A DNA stretch of 64,000 nucleotides from Microbacterium sp. cf332 (GTDB lineage: Bacteria > Actinomycetota > Actinomycetes > Actinomycetales > Microbacteriaceae): positions 62,414-126,413 of the forward strand of contig NZ_FNKN01000003.1 of the NCBI RefSeq assembly GCF_900102175.1, read 5' to 3'. The translations under genes were made by a program, and so were the position numbers. How positions within the stretch are numbered: the first letter of the stretch is position 1; the number at the start of each line of letters is the position of its first letter. The notes beneath the pieces are model-generated. The model was not told the origin of the DNA, did not search any database, and saw only the letters and a program-made list of their open reading frames with translations. This document shows, in pieces, positions 17,450-26,996 of this stretch.

Positions 17450-19140
17450 CCCTGACCTCGCCCAACCGGGGCTACCCGCTCGAGCGTCTCGAGGGGAACG
17501 CCGGGTCGATGAGCTGGTGGAGCTCGGCCTTCGGTCGCGTCGCGGGCTCGCTCGGCGAACTGCGCACCGCGACGCAGGCGGCGACGGAGCTGCCGGGCGT
17601 CGGCGCAGCGATCATCGCCGCACGTGCCGATGCCCAGGAGGTCGTGGGGGCGATCGCGGGCGAGATCGCCGAGGCGGAACTGCTGGCCGGCGTCATGCAG
17701 CGCTATGCCGACGCCTTCGCGACGTCGGCGGAGCAGGCCAACAGCCTCATCGACGACGTCGAGTCGGCGCATGCCGTGTGGCAGTCCGCCGCGGGCCAGG
17801 CCGAACAGGCAGGGCTCGCCGCCCTGTGGACCTCGCGGTCGGGCGAGGCTGACGAGGTGCGCCAGGCGAACGACGACGCGCGCGACGCCGTCGCCGCGCG
17901 GGACGCGGCACAGCGCGACCTCGCCGAGCTGTGGGCGCAGTACGAGGCGCTCTACACCTCCTGGGACGAGGCCTACGATGCCGCGCTCGCCGAGCTGGCA
18001 GCCGGCGCGGGCAGCACGCTGACCTCCGAGTCGCGGTCGCTCCTCGATCAGCTCCTCGCTGCGGACAGCCCTGCCGAGGTGCTGGCGCTGTGGCTCGCGC
18101 ACCCGGAACTGCACTCCGAGATCGAGGCCGCGCATCCTGACATCATCGGCAACCTCGACGGCATCCCCTACGACGTCCGCGCTCGCGTCAACGCCGAGCG
18201 CCTCGCGCAGCTGTACGAGGCGGACCTCCCGGGCGAGCTCGGCGATCAGATCGATGCGCTGTGGAACACGCTGGCTCACGGCCCGCCGCCGCCGCAGCTG
18301 ATCTCCTTCGACCCCGACGGGTCGGATCAGGTGACCGCGGCCTTCGCCTACGGCGACCTGGGCACGGCGACCGACATCAACGTGCTGGTGCCCGGCATGA
18401 ACTCCAACGTCGCGGGGATGGGGGAGTGGGGCGAGACGGCTCGCGCGCTCAACAGCGCCGGGCCGGGGCTCGCCACGGTCGTGTGGTTCGGCTACGACTC
18501 GCCGAGCGAGATCGAGGAGCCGTCGATGGATCGGGCGCACGACGGGGCCGCCGCCCTGCGCTCGTTCCTCCTCGGGATCGACGCCGTGCACCCGGCTGCC
18601 GAGACGGCGGTGATCGCGCACTCGTACGGCAGCACGACGGCGGCGCTGGCGATCGGGTCGCAACCGGATGCGCTCGGGGTGGACCAGTTCATCGCCGTGG
18701 GGTCAGCGGGGTTCCCGAGTGATCCGCAGGTGCTGTCGAACCTGCAGAACGCCGAGGGCCTGCAGATGTACGCGACCTTGTCGGAGAACGACGCGTGGGC
18801 CCGGATCGGCCGCGACACGAGCTGGGGAGGCGCGCATGGCACCGTGCCCGAGACGCTCCCGGGTGTCACCGAGTTCGGCAGCGACGGCGGGTACGCCGCC
18901 GACGGGCAGCACCTCACGCCGACCGGCGGGCACTCCGCGCATGGCGGCGGCAACGGGCCGCTGCCGTCGGCGGACGGCGACGGGTACCTCGTGGAGGGCT
19001 CGGAGTCGCTTTACAACATCGGCCAGATCGTCGTCACCGGCGAACCGGGCACCGAGATGGACGGCGCCGGCAGTGAGCGCGGCTTCTGGGATCTGCCCGA
19101 CTGGCTGCGCTGGCTGCCCGTCGATCCCTATCGGACATGA
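17446..19140 (+). CDS. T7SS-linked alpha/beta-hydrolase effector (DUF1023-type)
   Basis: 564 residues from the coupled GTG. Residues ~1-125 are a helical domain opening NRGYPLERLEGNAGSMSWW, resembling a T7SS signal domain. A coiled, Ala/Glu-rich middle follows. The C-terminal ~300 residues are an alpha/beta hydrolase: NVLVPGMNSNVAG (oxyanion region), then AVIAHSYGSTTAALAIG, where the Ser in H-S-Y-G-S is the likely nucleophile, followed by VAVGSAGF and late His residues (GTPHG-like stretch absent, HLTPTGGHSAHGGG present). DUF1023 hydrolases are common T7SS cargo domains in actinobacteria. Expected activity is lipase/esterase on a neighbour's or host's lipid; the substrate is unknown. The lipoprotein downstream may protect the producer. 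Confidence 0.85.
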   Translation: MTLTSPNRGYPLERLEGNAGSMSWWSSAFGRVAGSLGELRTATQAATELPGVGAAIIAARADAQEVVGAIAGEIAEAELLAGVMQRYADAFATSAEQANSLIDDVESAHAVWQSAAGQAEQAGLAALWTSRSGEADEVRQANDDARDAVAARDAAQRDLAELWAQYEALYTSWDEAYDAALAELAAGAGSTLTSESRSLLDQLLAADSPAEVLALWLAHPELHSEIEAAHPDIIGNLDGIPYDVRARVNAERLAQLYEADLPGELGDQIDALWNTLAHGPPPPQLISFDPDGSDQVTAAFAYGDLGTATDINVLVPGMNSNVAGMGEWGETARALNSAGPGLATVVWFGYDSPSEIEEPSMDRAHDGAAALRSFLLGIDAVHPAAETAVIAHSYGSTTAALAIGSQPDALGVDQFIAVGSAGFPSDPQVLSNLQNAEGLQMYATLSENDAWARIGRDTSWGGAHGTVPETLPGVTEFGSDGGYAADGQHLTPTGGHSAHGGGNGPLPSADGDGYLVEGSESLYNIGQIVVTGEPGTEMDGAGSERGFWDLPDWLRWLPVDPYRT

Positions 19141-19150
19141 TGGGACCACG

Positions 19151-19837
19151 ATGACGACCACACGCAGGACGACGATGACGGCACTCGCCGTCGGATTGGC
19201 GCTGATCATGACCGGATGCGGTGGAACCGGGACGCCCGGGGAGTCCGGCGGGACGCCGGAGTCGTACGAGCAGGCCGAGGCGCGTTTCACGACGATGGCC
19301 GACGGTGTCCACGCGGTCATCATGGCGATCGAGCCGGCCGACTGGGCGGTCGTCGAGGGCGCATACGGCGCGCATCCGACGAGCTGTCAGATCGGGATGA
19401 GCGAGGAGGCCGGCTACAAGCTCAGCGCCGTGCGCGGGATCGAGCTGCCCGGTCGCGACGCGGAGGGCATCGCCGATGCCGCCGCCGTAGCCTTGCGCGA
19501 GCTCGGGGTCGAGCCCGAGATCGCCGATCGCGGCGAGGGAGACGCGCGTGAGGTGACCGTGACCGGCATCGGCGGTATCGCGGCGCGCACCGTCGTCACC
19601 GTCCGGCCCGCCACGGGGCAGGTGCGGGTCGCCGCCGAGACGGACTGCGCGCCCGGATCGGCACACGACCTCGCCACCGAGGTCTTCGCCGAGGAGCGGT
19701 TGCCCGCGGACGTCTGGCGCCGCCTGCCGGCGTTCGACGGCCCGGCGTCGGTGCCGGCGTTCTCGTTTCCGGCCGGTGGCCCGCTCTACTACGACGAGTC
19801 CGGCACGCCGATCCAGCCCCAGCCCCCGGCCGGCTGA
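19151..19837 (+). CDS. Lipoprotein next to the T7SS hydrolase
   Basis: 228 residues with a lipoprotein signal: basic MTTTRRTTM, hydrophobic core, lipobox LIMTGC and a Gly/Thr/Pro-rich linker. The mature part is a small alpha/beta domain (residues ~45-175: FTTMADGVHAVIMAIEPADW and AARTVVTVRPATGQVRVAAE) with an unstructured Pro-rich tail. Two Cys (TSCQIG, ETDCAPG) could form a disulfide outside the membrane. It starts 10 bp after the hydrolase, without a clear ribosome site. A surface-anchored lipoprotein coupled to a secreted hydrolase fits an immunity protein, but this is inferred from arrangement alone. Confidence 0.75.
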   Translation: MTTTRRTTMTALAVGLALIMTGCGGTGTPGESGGTPESYEQAEARFTTMADGVHAVIMAIEPADWAVVEGAYGAHPTSCQIGMSEEAGYKLSAVRGIELPGRDAEGIADAAAVALRELGVEPEIADRGEGDAREVTVTGIGGIAARTVVTVRPATGQVRVAAETDCAPGSAHDLATEVFAEERLPADVWRRLPAFDGPASVPAFSFPAGGPLYYDESGTPIQPQPPAG

Positions 19838-19840
19838 CGG

Positions 19841-19908
19841 CCCGTCGACTCGCCACGAAATGCGGATGTCGGTGCGCCGGCATCCGCATTCGTTGGCGAG
19901 TCGACGGG
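19841..19908. repeat. Palindrome family B, copy 1
   Basis: Near-perfect inverted repeat: CCCGTCGACTCGCCA outer arm, inner ATGCGGATG/CATCCGCAT. A second copy with the same outer arms is at 46062-46128. It begins 3 bp after the lipoprotein stop and is a likely transcription terminator. Confidence 0.8.
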
Positions 19909-19978
19909 TGGGTGGGCCGTCCACGGTCGTGTCCGATTTCCGCGAGCCGGTGTCGGCGGGCCGTGTCAGGCTGGGGGC

Positions 19979-21511
19979 ATGACGAGTGGCGGGATGACCT
20001 TCGACGAGCGGTACCGCGCGATCGACGCGCGCGACACCCGCTTCGATGGGCAGTTCGTCACGGCCGTCCGGTCGACCGGCATCTACTGCCGCCCGAGCTG
20101 CCCCGCGCGTACGCCGAAGCCGGCGAACGTCACGTTCTACCCGACGAGCGCCGCCGCCCACGAGGCCGGCTACCGCGCCTGCAAGCGCTGCCTGCCCGAG
20201 GCGAGCCCGGGCTCGCCGCAGTGGAACCTCCGCGGAGACCTCGCCGCGCGCGCGATGCGGCTCATCGCCGACGGCGTGGTCGATCGCGAGGGCGTCCCGG
20301 GGCTCGCGTCGCGGCTCGGCTACTCGTCGCGCCACCTCACGCGCTTGCTGAACGCAGAGCTCGGCGCGGGTCCGCTCGCGCTCGCCCGTGCTCATCGCGC
20401 CCACACCGCGCGCGCCCTGCTCGTCGACACCGACCTGCCTGTCGCCGACGTCGCGTTCGCATCGGGCTTCGCCAGCATCCGCCAGTTCAACGACACCGTC
20501 GCCGAGGTGTTCGCGCTGGCGCCCGGCCAGCTGCGCGCGCGGCGGCAGGCGGGTGATCGGCCCGCCGGCCGTATCGACCTCGTGCTCCCCGTCCGGGAGC
20601 CCTTCGACGCCGCGGGTCTGTTCGGCTGGATGCGTGCGCACGCGATCCCAGGCGTCGAGACCGGCGACGAGCGGTCGTTCGCACGCGTCATCCGTCTCGC
20701 CGGCGGACCGGCCTGGTTCGAGGTGCGGCAGGACGATGCCGGCCGGGTCCGCCTGCGCGCCGAGCTGGCCTCGCTCGCCGACCTCTCGACCCTCATCGCC
20801 CGGGTTCGACGGCTCTTCGACCTCGACGCCGACCCGCTCGCGATCGACGAGGCGCTGGCACGGCATCCGGAGCTCGCGCCCCTCGTCGCCCGCATCCCCG
20901 GGGTGCGTCTGCCCGCCGCGATGGACCCCGACGAGATGTTCGTCCGGGCGATGATCGGCCAGCAGATCAGCGTCGCGTCGGCCCGCACCGTGCAGGGGCG
21001 GCTGACCGCCGAGCTCGGCGAACAGGTCGAGACCGCGGCCGGCCCGGCCATCCTCTTCCCGACGCCGGCCGCGATCGCCGAACGGGGAGCCGAGGTGTTG
21101 CGGGGACCCGGCGCGCGCGTCCGCGCGATCGTCGGCGCCGCGACCGCGCTCGCCGACGGATCGCTGCGGCTCTCGCCCGGCGACGACTCGCACGAGCAGC
21201 GGGCGGCGCTCCTGGCGATGCCCGGCATCGGCCCCTGGACTGCCGACTACGTGCGGATGCGGGTGCTCGGCGACCCCGACATCCTTCTGCCCGGCGACGT
21301 CGCCGCGCGCGCCGGCGCCGCCGCGGCGGGCATTCCCGCCGGCCCCGCCGAGCTCGTCGCGTGGGCCGAGCGCCTCGCCCCGTGGCGCAGCTACCTCATG
21401 GCGCACCTCTGGTACGCCGCACCCGTCACCCAGGCGTGGCGCGAGAGCGCCACCGCGCCCACTCTCACCGCGCCGACCACCGATGCCTCCCCGCGAAAGG
21501 CCCGCTCATGA
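19979..21511 (+). CDS. alkA: Ada methyl-acceptor/AraC domain fused to AlkA 3-methyladenine DNA glycosylase
   Basis: 510 residues. N-terminal Ada metal-binding domain with Cys37, Cys41, Cys68 and Cys71 (YCRPSC and ACKRC); Cys37 is the expected methylphosphotriester acceptor. An AraC-type helix-turn-helix spans ~90-190 ([20 protein letters not shown]). Residues ~195-495 are AlkA: the N-terminal fold, then a helix-hairpin-helix glycosylase core [14 protein letters not shown] followed by LPGDVAAR with the catalytic Asp. This fusion is normal in actinobacteria and senses alkylation damage while excising alkylated bases. The start ATG is poorly provided with a ribosome site. It overlaps ogt by 4 bp, forming an adaptive-response operon that may regulate itself. 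Confidence 0.95.
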   Translation: MTSGGMTFDERYRAIDARDTRFDGQFVTAVRSTGIYCRPSCPARTPKPANVTFYPTSAAAHEAGYRACKRCLPEASPGSPQWNLRGDLAARAMRLIADGVVDREGVPGLASRLGYSSRHLTRLLNAELGAGPLALARAHRAHTARALLVDTDLPVADVAFASGFASIRQFNDTVAEVFALAPGQLRARRQAGDRPAGRIDLVLPVREPFDAAGLFGWMRAHAIPGVETGDERSFARVIRLAGGPAWFEVRQDDAGRVRLRAELASLADLSTLIARVRRLFDLDADPLAIDEALARHPELAPLVARIPGVRLPAAMDPDEMFVRAMIGQQISVASARTVQGRLTAELGEQVETAAGPAILFPTPAAIAERGAEVLRGPGARVRAIVGAATALADGSLRLSPGDDSHEQRAALLAMPGIGPWTADYVRMRVLGDPDILLPGDVAARAGAAAAGIPAGPAELVAWAERLAPWRSYLMAHLWYAAPVTQAWRESATAPTLTAPTTDASPRKARS

Positions 21512-22056
21512 CCGCCGTCATCATCGCCACAACCGCCGCGACCGTCACCACCGCCGCTGACGAGACCACCGCCGTCATCGAGACGGTCCCGACTCCCGAC
21601 GGGCCGTTCACGATCCTTGAGCGCGACGGTGCGGTCCTCGCGTCGGGGTGGACCGCCGACCCGGTCGCGATCCTCGGCCGGCTGCGTCCTCTCGCCCGCC
21701 CCGCAGACGTCGTCACCGGGCGCACGGATGCCGCGGCCGCGGTCGCGGCCTACTACGACGGCGACATCGCCGCCATCGACGGCGTCCCGGTGGCCCAAGA
21801 GGGAACAGTGCTGCAGCGTGCCGGCTGGGAGGCGTTGCGCCGGATCACGCCCGGCGCTCCGCTGACGTACAGCGAGTTCGCGGTCGCGCTCGGGTCGCCC
21901 GGGGCCGTCCGTGCGGCGGCCTCGGTCTGCGCGCGCAACGCGCCGGCCCTCTTCGTGCCCTGCCACCGCGTGCTGCGCACGGGAGGCGCGCTCGGCGGCT
22001 TCGCATGGGGCGTCGAGGTCAAGCGCAGGCTCCTCGAGCGCGAGGCCCGTCGCTGA
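21508..22056 (+). CDS. ogt: Methylated-DNA--[protein]-cysteine S-methyltransferase
   Basis: 182 residues, ATG overlapping the alkA stop (ATGA). Suicide repair of O6-alkylguanine: the acceptor Cys152 lies in [18 protein letters not shown], and the DNA-binding segment [16 protein letters not shown] precedes it. The N-terminal domain is short and begins with a Thr/Ala-rich stretch ([20 protein letters not shown]) of unusual composition, probably disordered. Translational coupling to alkA makes base excision and direct reversal parts of one response. Confidence 0.94.
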   Translation: MTAVIIATTAATVTTAADETTAVIETVPTPDGPFTILERDGAVLASGWTADPVAILGRLRPLARPADVVTGRTDAAAAVAAYYDGDIAAIDGVPVAQEGTVLQRAGWEALRRITPGAPLTYSEFAVALGSPGAVRAAASVCARNAPALFVPCHRVLRTGGALGGFAWGVEVKRRLLEREARR

Positions 22057-22158
22057 CGAACACGCCCACAGGCTTGCACTCAGCGAATCCACAGGCATAT
22101 CCTGGAGGGCTCCCGCGTGCGTAGCGGGCGCCCCGTCCGCTCGACCCAGGAGGAAGCC
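22057..22158 (+). other. Leader upstream region of the ABC exporter operon
   Basis: Holds the promoter at 22074-22103 and a small hairpin made by CCCGC/GCGGG around 22112-22129. No gene seen on either strand. Confidence 0.5.
22074..22103 (+). promoter_or_regulatory. Sigma-70-type promoter for the exporter leader
   Basis: TTGCAC at 22074-22079 and TATCCT at 22098-22103 are separated by 18 bp. This gives a start near 22110 and a leader of about 250 nt before the first ABC gene, unusually long here. Confidence 0.6.
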
Positions 22159-22245
22159 ATGTTCCCGGCCATCGTCACCACGAAGTCCGCCGCTTTCCTC
22201 CCCGTCGCCGGTGGACGTCCCGTCCGCGGAGGATACGCCCGGTAG
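22159..22245 (+). CDS. 28-residue leader peptide (upstream ORF)
   Basis: Short frame with an excellent ribosome site, AGGAGG, correctly spaced before ATG. It encodes MFPAIVTTKSAAFLPVAGGR followed by PVRGGYAR and ends in TAG at 22243-22245. No similarity to a known protein is evident. Its stop overlaps the first arm of a CCCGG-TAGAT-CCGGG hairpin, followed by an 8-bp GGAAGCGC stem. The position between a promoter and a heterodimeric multidrug-type exporter parallels the BmrB leader of Bacillus subtilis bmrCD, where ribosome stalling by antibiotics relieves attenuation. That role is an inference by analogy. Confidence 0.7.
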   Translation: MFPAIVTTKSAAFLPVAGGRPVRGGYAR

Positions 22246-22298
22246 ATCCGGGAAGCGCGCCGGCGCTTCCGTCGTTACCTCTCACGGGCCTTCGGCCC
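22237..22298 (+). terminator. Hairpin series forming a candidate attenuator
   Basis: Three stems follow closely: CCCGG/CCGGG around the leader-peptide stop, GGAAGCGC-gccg-GCGCTTCC at 22251-22270, and GGGCC-ttc-GGCCC at 22286-22298. No long U-tract is present, as is usual for actinobacterial terminators. A ribosome paused in the leader peptide would cover or free the first arm. Confidence 0.5.
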
Positions 22299-22362
22299 CG
22301 CCTTGCCGCGCTTCCGCGCGTCCACCGCCGTTTCGGCATCCGCTTCACACCCCTGCAGGAAC

Positions 22363-24183
22363 ATGACCTCCTCGACGCCCCCTCGTCTGTCCACGCCGCG
22401 CGCGCTCGCGCGCCTCCTTCCCTTCGCCAAGCCCGTGCTGCCGCGGCTCGGCCTCGGCTTCGCCAGCGCGCTCGTCGCGAGCCTGCTGGCTCTCGGCATC
22501 CCCCTCGTGCTCGAGGTCATCGTCGGCCCCGACGGCCCGATCGCCTCGGCCGATCCCTGGCTGATCGTGCTCGGCGCGGGAGCTGTGCTCGCGCTGGGCC
22601 TGCTCGAAGCGCTCATGGTCTGGGCCCGACGATGGTTCGTGCTCGGGCCCGCCACGAAGGTCGAGTACGAGCTGCGCACCGACTTCTTCTCGCGCCTGCA
22701 GCGCCTGCCCGTGGCGTTCCACGACCGCTGGCAGTCCGGTCAGCTGCTGAGCCGGATGATGCAGGACATCAGCCTCGTCCGCCGCTGGCTCGCCTTCGGC
22801 GTCGTGCTGCTCGTCGTCAACATGGTGACGATCGTCGTCGGCTCGATCATCCTCTTCCGCTGGCACTGGCTGCTCGGCACGATCTTCGTCGTCGTCTCGG
22901 CGCCGCTGTGGATCGCCGGGTTCGTCTTCGAGAACCGCTACGGCCTGCTGTCGCGGCAGAGCCAGGATCAGGCCGGCGACCTCGCCACGGCCGTCGAGGA
23001 GTCGGTGCACGGCATCCGCGTGCTGAAGGCGTTCGGCCGGGGCGGGCACGCGCTGCAGAAGTTCACGCGCCAGGCCGAGACCCTGCGCCAGACCGAGGTC
23101 AAGAAGGCCCAGGCGGTCGGCTGGATCTGGTTCTGGCTCGTGCTGCTGCCCGACATCGCCTTCGCCCTGTGCCTGGGCGCGGGCATCTACCTCGTGCAGG
23201 CCGGCGAGCTGGGCGTCGACTCGCTCATCGCGTTCTTCGCGATGGCGACGATCCTGCGCTGGCCGGTCGAGTCGATCGGCTTCCTGTTCTCGTTCCTCGT
23301 CGACGCGCGCACCGCGACCGACCGCATCTTCGAGGTGTTCGACGAGCGGAACACGATCGTCGATCCTGAGAACCCGACGACCATCGCGCAGCCGCGCGGC
23401 GAGCTCGTCTTCGAGGGCGCCCGGTTCCGCTACCAGGACGCCTCCGAGACCGAGCGCGACCTCCTCGACGGCATCGACCTCGCGCTGCGCCCGGGCGAGA
23501 CGATGGCGCTCGTGGGCCTGACCGGCTCGGGCAAGACCACACTCACGACGCTGCCCGGGCGTCTCTACGACGTCACCGGCGGGCGCGTGCTGCTCGACGG
23601 CGTCGACGTGCGCGACCTGCGGCTCGACGAGCTGCGTCGCCACGTCGGCATGGCCTTCGAAGACGCGACGCTGTTCTCGCAGACCGTCCGCGAGAACGTG
23701 CTGCTGGGTCGCGAAGACCTCGAACGGGGCAGCGACGAGGCGGAACGCGTCATGCGCGAGGCGCTCGATGTCGCGCAGGCCGGTTTCGTCGACGCGCTGC
23801 CCGCCGGCGTCGACACCGTCATCGGCGAGGAGGGTCTCAGCCTCTCGGGCGGGCAACGGCAGCGCCTCGCCCTCGCCCGTGCCGTGGCCGCGCGCCCGGC
23901 GGTGCTCGTGCTCGACGACCCGCTGTCTGCGCTCGACGTCGACACCGAGGCGCTCGTCGAGGACGCCCTGCGCGAGGTGCTCGCCGACACGACGGCGCTG
24001 ATCGTCGCGCACCGCCCCTCGACCGTGACGCTCGCCGATCGCGTCGCACTCCTCGAAGAGGGACGGGTCACGGCGGTCGGCACGCACTCCGAGCTGCTGC
24101 GCACGAGCGAGCACTACCGCCACGTCATCTCGAGCCTCGAGGACGAACAGGAACGACAGGACGAAAGGGAGGTGACCCTGTGA
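22363..24183 (+). CDS. ABC exporter half-transporter, degenerate catalytic site subunit
   Basis: 606 residues if the ATG at 22363 (AGGA before it) is used; an upstream in-frame ATG lies in the hairpin region. Six-helix exporter membrane domain (~1-320), then a nucleotide-binding domain: Walker [10 protein letters not shown], signature [10 protein letters not shown], and Walker [12 protein letters not shown] with Asp where the catalytic Glu should be. The partner gene has the normal Glu but an altered signature. These are the hallmarks of heterodimeric exporters such as TM287/288 and BmrCD with one degenerate ATP site. Likely role is drug or lipid efflux. It overlaps the next gene by 4 bp. Confidence 0.93.
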   Translation: MTSSTPPRLSTPRALARLLPFAKPVLPRLGLGFASALVASLLALGIPLVLEVIVGPDGPIASADPWLIVLGAGAVLALGLLEALMVWARRWFVLGPATKVEYELRTDFFSRLQRLPVAFHDRWQSGQLLSRMMQDISLVRRWLAFGVVLLVVNMVTIVVGSIILFRWHWLLGTIFVVVSAPLWIAGFVFENRYGLLSRQSQDQAGDLATAVEESVHGIRVLKAFGRGGHALQKFTRQAETLRQTEVKKAQAVGWIWFWLVLLPDIAFALCLGAGIYLVQAGELGVDSLIAFFAMATILRWPVESIGFLFSFLVDARTATDRIFEVFDERNTIVDPENPTTIAQPRGELVFEGARFRYQDASETERDLLDGIDLALRPGETMALVGLTGSGKTTLTTLPGRLYDVTGGRVLLDGVDVRDLRLDELRRHVGMAFEDATLFSQTVRENVLLGREDLERGSDEAERVMREALDVAQAGFVDALPAGVDTVIGEEGLSLSGGQRQRLALARAVAARPAVLVLDDPLSALDVDTEALVEDALREVLADTTALIVAHRPSTVTLADRVALLEEGRVTAVGTHSELLRTSEHYRHVISSLEDEQERQDEREVTL

Positions 24184-25991
24184 GCACCGTCACCGGGACG
24201 AGCGGCGAGGACCGCTCCGACTACACCCGCGACGAGAGCCGTGAGATCCGGCGCCGGTCGCTGCGCCTGCTCGGCTCGCTCGTGTCGCCGCTGCGGATGC
24301 AGCTGGTGCTGGCGGCCATCGTGCTCGTCATCTCCACGGCTCTGCGCGTCGCCGGTCCCGCCCTCGTCGGCTGGGGCATCGCGAACGCCCTCCCGGCGGT
24401 GCAGGAGCGGGCCGACTGGATGCCGACCGTCGCGGTCGTCGTCGTGTTCCTGATCACCGCGGTCGGCGGTGCAGCGCTCATCGGCTGGTATGCCGTGGTC
24501 GCGGCGCGTCTGACGCAGGCGGTCATGATCGACCTGCGCAAGCGGATCTTCCGCCACACGCAGCGGCTGAGTCTCGAGTTCCACGAGTCGTACACGTCGG
24601 GCCGCATCATCTCGCGGCAGACGAGCGACCTCGACACCATCCGCGAGCTGCTCGACGGCGGCCTGAACGAGCTCGTCTCGGGTCTGCTCTACGGCGGGTT
24701 CACGCTGATCGCGCTCCTGCTGCTCGACTGGCAGTCGGGCGTCATCCTCGCCGTCATGGGCATCCCGCTGTTTCTGCTCATGCGCTGGTTCTACCTGCGC
24801 TCTCAGGTGGTGTACCGCGAGTCGCGTGTCGTGAGCGCCAAGGTGATCGTCAAGTTCGTCGAGTCGATGACCGGCATCCGTGCCGTCAAGGCCTTCCGCA
24901 AGGAGCCCGCCAACGACGCCGAGTTCGGAGGGCTCTCGAGCGACTACCGCGACGTGAACATGCGCTCGATCCGCCTGTTCGGCACATTCGAGCCGGCGCT
25001 CATGGCGGTCGCGTCGGTATCGCTCGCGCTCGTGCTCGCGTGGGGCGGATTCCGCGTCGTCGACGGCGCGCTCAGCCTCGGCTTCCTGCTGTCTGCGGTC
25101 CTGTACGTGCGGAACTTCTTCGCTCCGATGCAGGAGGTCGCGTTCTTCCTCAACTCGTACCAGTCGGCGACGGCGGCGCTCGAGAAGGTGTCGGGCGTGC
25201 TCGAGGAGGAGCCCACGGTCCCCGATCCCACCGACCCGGTCGACCTCCGCCAGGCCCGGGGTCATCTGCGGTTCGAGGACGTCACCTTCGGGTACTCGAA
25301 CGCGGTGACGATCCTCCCCGACTTCGCGCTCGACATGCCCTCAGGACAGACGATCGCCCTCGTCGGCACGACCGGAGCCGGCAAGTCGACGCTCGCCAAG
25401 CTCGTCGCTCGGTTCTACGACCCCACGAAGGGTCGGGTCACCCTCGACGGCGTCGACCTGCGGCAGCTGCATCCGAAGGACCTGCGGCGCGCGATCGTCA
25501 TGGTGACGCAGGAGGCCTACCTCTTCAGCGGCACGGTGGCCGACAACATCGCGCTCGGCAAACCCGACGCGACGATGGACGAGATCCAGGCGTCGGCGCG
25601 TGCCGTCGGCGCGCACGAGTTCATCGAGCGGCTGCCCGACGGGTACGCGACCGACGTCAACAAGCGCGGTGGTCGCGTGTCGGCCGGCCAGCGGCAGCTC
25701 ATCTCGTTCGCGCGCGCGTTCCTCGCCGATCCGGCCGTGCTGATCCTCGACGAGGCCACGGCGTCGCTCGACATCCCGAGCGAGCGTCAGATCCAGGAGG
25801 CCCTGGGCACGCTGCTCGCCGACCGGACGGCCATCATCATCGCGCACCGGCTGTCGACGGTCGCGATCGCGGACCGGGTGCTCGTGATGGAGCACGGCCG
25901 CATCATCGAGGACGACACCCCCGCCGCGCTGATCGCCGGCACGGGCAAGTTCGCCCAGCTGCACAGCGCCTGGCGCGAGTCGCTGGTCTGA
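24180..25991 (+). CDS. ABC exporter half-transporter, catalytic subunit
   Basis: 603 residues, GTG overlapping the previous stop (GTGA). A charged N-terminus ([19 protein letters not shown]) precedes the exporter membrane domain, followed by a nucleotide-binding domain: Walker [11 protein letters not shown]-loop VTQEAYLF, Walker [12 protein letters not shown] with catalytic Glu, H-loop AHRLST. The signature is RVSAGQRQL rather than LSGGQ. Paired with the upstream subunit, the degenerate site would be that subunit's Walker motifs plus this signature, and the active site the reverse. Followed by a 16-bp perfect-stem terminator. Confidence 0.93.
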   Translation: MSTVTGTSGEDRSDYTRDESREIRRRSLRLLGSLVSPLRMQLVLAAIVLVISTALRVAGPALVGWGIANALPAVQERADWMPTVAVVVVFLITAVGGAALIGWYAVVAARLTQAVMIDLRKRIFRHTQRLSLEFHESYTSGRIISRQTSDLDTIRELLDGGLNELVSGLLYGGFTLIALLLLDWQSGVILAVMGIPLFLLMRWFYLRSQVVYRESRVVSAKVIVKFVESMTGIRAVKAFRKEPANDAEFGGLSSDYRDVNMRSIRLFGTFEPALMAVASVSLALVLAWGGFRVVDGALSLGFLLSAVLYVRNFFAPMQEVAFFLNSYQSATAALEKVSGVLEEEPTVPDPTDPVDLRQARGHLRFEDVTFGYSNAVTILPDFALDMPSGQTIALVGTTGAGKSTLAKLVARFYDPTKGRVTLDGVDLRQLHPKDLRRAIVMVTQEAYLFSGTVADNIALGKPDATMDEIQASARAVGAHEFIERLPDGYATDVNKRGGRVSAGQRQLISFARAFLADPAVLILDEATASLDIPSERQIQEALGTLLADRTAIIIAHRLSTVAIADRVLVMEHGRIIEDDTPAALIAGTGKFAQLHSAWRESLV

Positions 25992-25997
25992 GCCACA

Positions 25998-26048
25998 CCG
26001 AGGACGCACCGTCGCGCCGAGCACGTCTCGGAGACGGTGCGTCCTCGG
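25998..26048. terminator. Bidirectional terminator hairpin between convergent genes
   Basis: Perfect 16-bp stem: CCGAGGACGCACCGTC at 25998-26013 pairs with GACGGTGCGTCCTCGG at 26033-26048. It lies between the exporter (+) and the sugar kinase (-). Confidence 0.85.
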
Positions 26049-26072
26049 CTGCGCGGTGCGTGCTCGCGCGCG

Positions 26073-26996
26073 TCAGATCACGCCGGCGCGGTGCGTCGCG
26101 AGGGCGAGCGGGTGGGTGTCGTCCAGGTCGGCGAGGGTCATGACGCCGTCGATGCCGACGCCGAGCGGTTCGACCAGGCGCACTGAGTCGTCGCCCGCGT
26201 GCAGGTCGGCGGCGAAGGCCTCGTGCAGGGGCGCCGATCCGAACACGCCGCCCAGGGCGCACACGGCGAACGTCTCCTCGTCGGTGCGCACCTGCGCGAT
26301 GGCGGCTCGGACGCTCTGCGCGAGCTCGTGTGCCGCGCGCCCCGAGATGTCCTGAGCGACGGCGTCGCCGTCGGCCGCCGCGCGGGCGACGACCGCCGCG
26401 AAGCTCGCGACGAGCCGCACGCGGTCGGGGTCGGCCTGCAGGCTCATGTAGGCCTGCGACAGGTCGGGCCAGCGGGCGGATACGGCGGCGGTGAGCTCGG
26501 TCGTCGGTCCCCGGCCGTCGTAGGCGCGCATCACGGCGTCGAGCGCGGCGCGCCCGATCCAGTACCCGCTGCCGGCGTCGCCCATGATCCACCCCCATCC
26601 GTCGACGCGCGCGGTGGTCTCGGCGCCGACGGCCAGGGTCACGACACCGGTGCCGGCCGCCACCACGGCGCCCGACCGGGCGCCGAGCGCGCCGAGGAAC
26701 GAGGTCGTCGAGTCGTGAGCGAGCACGACGCCGCGCACCCCCAGGTGCGCCGTCAGCTCGAGCATCGCGTCGGCGTCCGCGTTGCCGTCGGTCAGGCCCG
26801 AGATGCCGGCCACGACGACGTCGGCGGGCGAGCCGGTGCGCTCGACCGTTTCGGCGACAACCGCCGCGAGCTGGGGGAGGAGCGGTTCGCCGGTGCGGAT
26901 GCCCGGGTAGACGAGGTCTCCCGCGGCGGAGGCCGCCGTGCGGACCTTGATGCCGCTCTGGCCGGCGTCGATGCCGAGGACGCGCTGCTCGCTCAT
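26073..26996 (-). CDS. BadF/BadG-family N-acetylglucosamine kinase-like protein
   Basis: 307 residues of the ASKHA ATPase fold. N-terminal phosphate motif GIDAGQSGIKVRTA, connecting motif with ISGLTDG, second phosphate loop VVAAGTGVVTLAVG, and DGWGWIMGDAGSGYWIG, which is typical of the BadF-type kinases of amino sugars. C-terminal GGVFGS adenosine motif. The ATG overlaps the stop of the CE7 esterase by 4 bp, so the esterase gene is first in the operon. Together they could deacetylate and phosphorylate an incoming sugar. Substrate (GlcNAc or another amino sugar) is inferred from the family. Confidence 0.85.
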   Translation of the reverse strand: MSEQRVLGIDAGQSGIKVRTAASAAGDLVYPGIRTGEPLLPQLAAVVAETVERTGSPADVVVAGISGLTDGNADADAMLELTAHLGVRGVVLAHDSTTSFLGALGARSGAVVAAGTGVVTLAVGAETTARVDGWGWIMGDAGSGYWIGRAALDAVMRAYDGRGPTTELTAAVSARWPDLSQAYMSLQADPDRVRLVASFAAVVARAAADGDAVAQDISGRAAHELAQSVRAAIAQVRTDEETFAVCALGGVFGSAPLHEAFAADLHAGDDSVRLVEPLGVGIDGVMTLADLDDTHPLALATHRAGVI

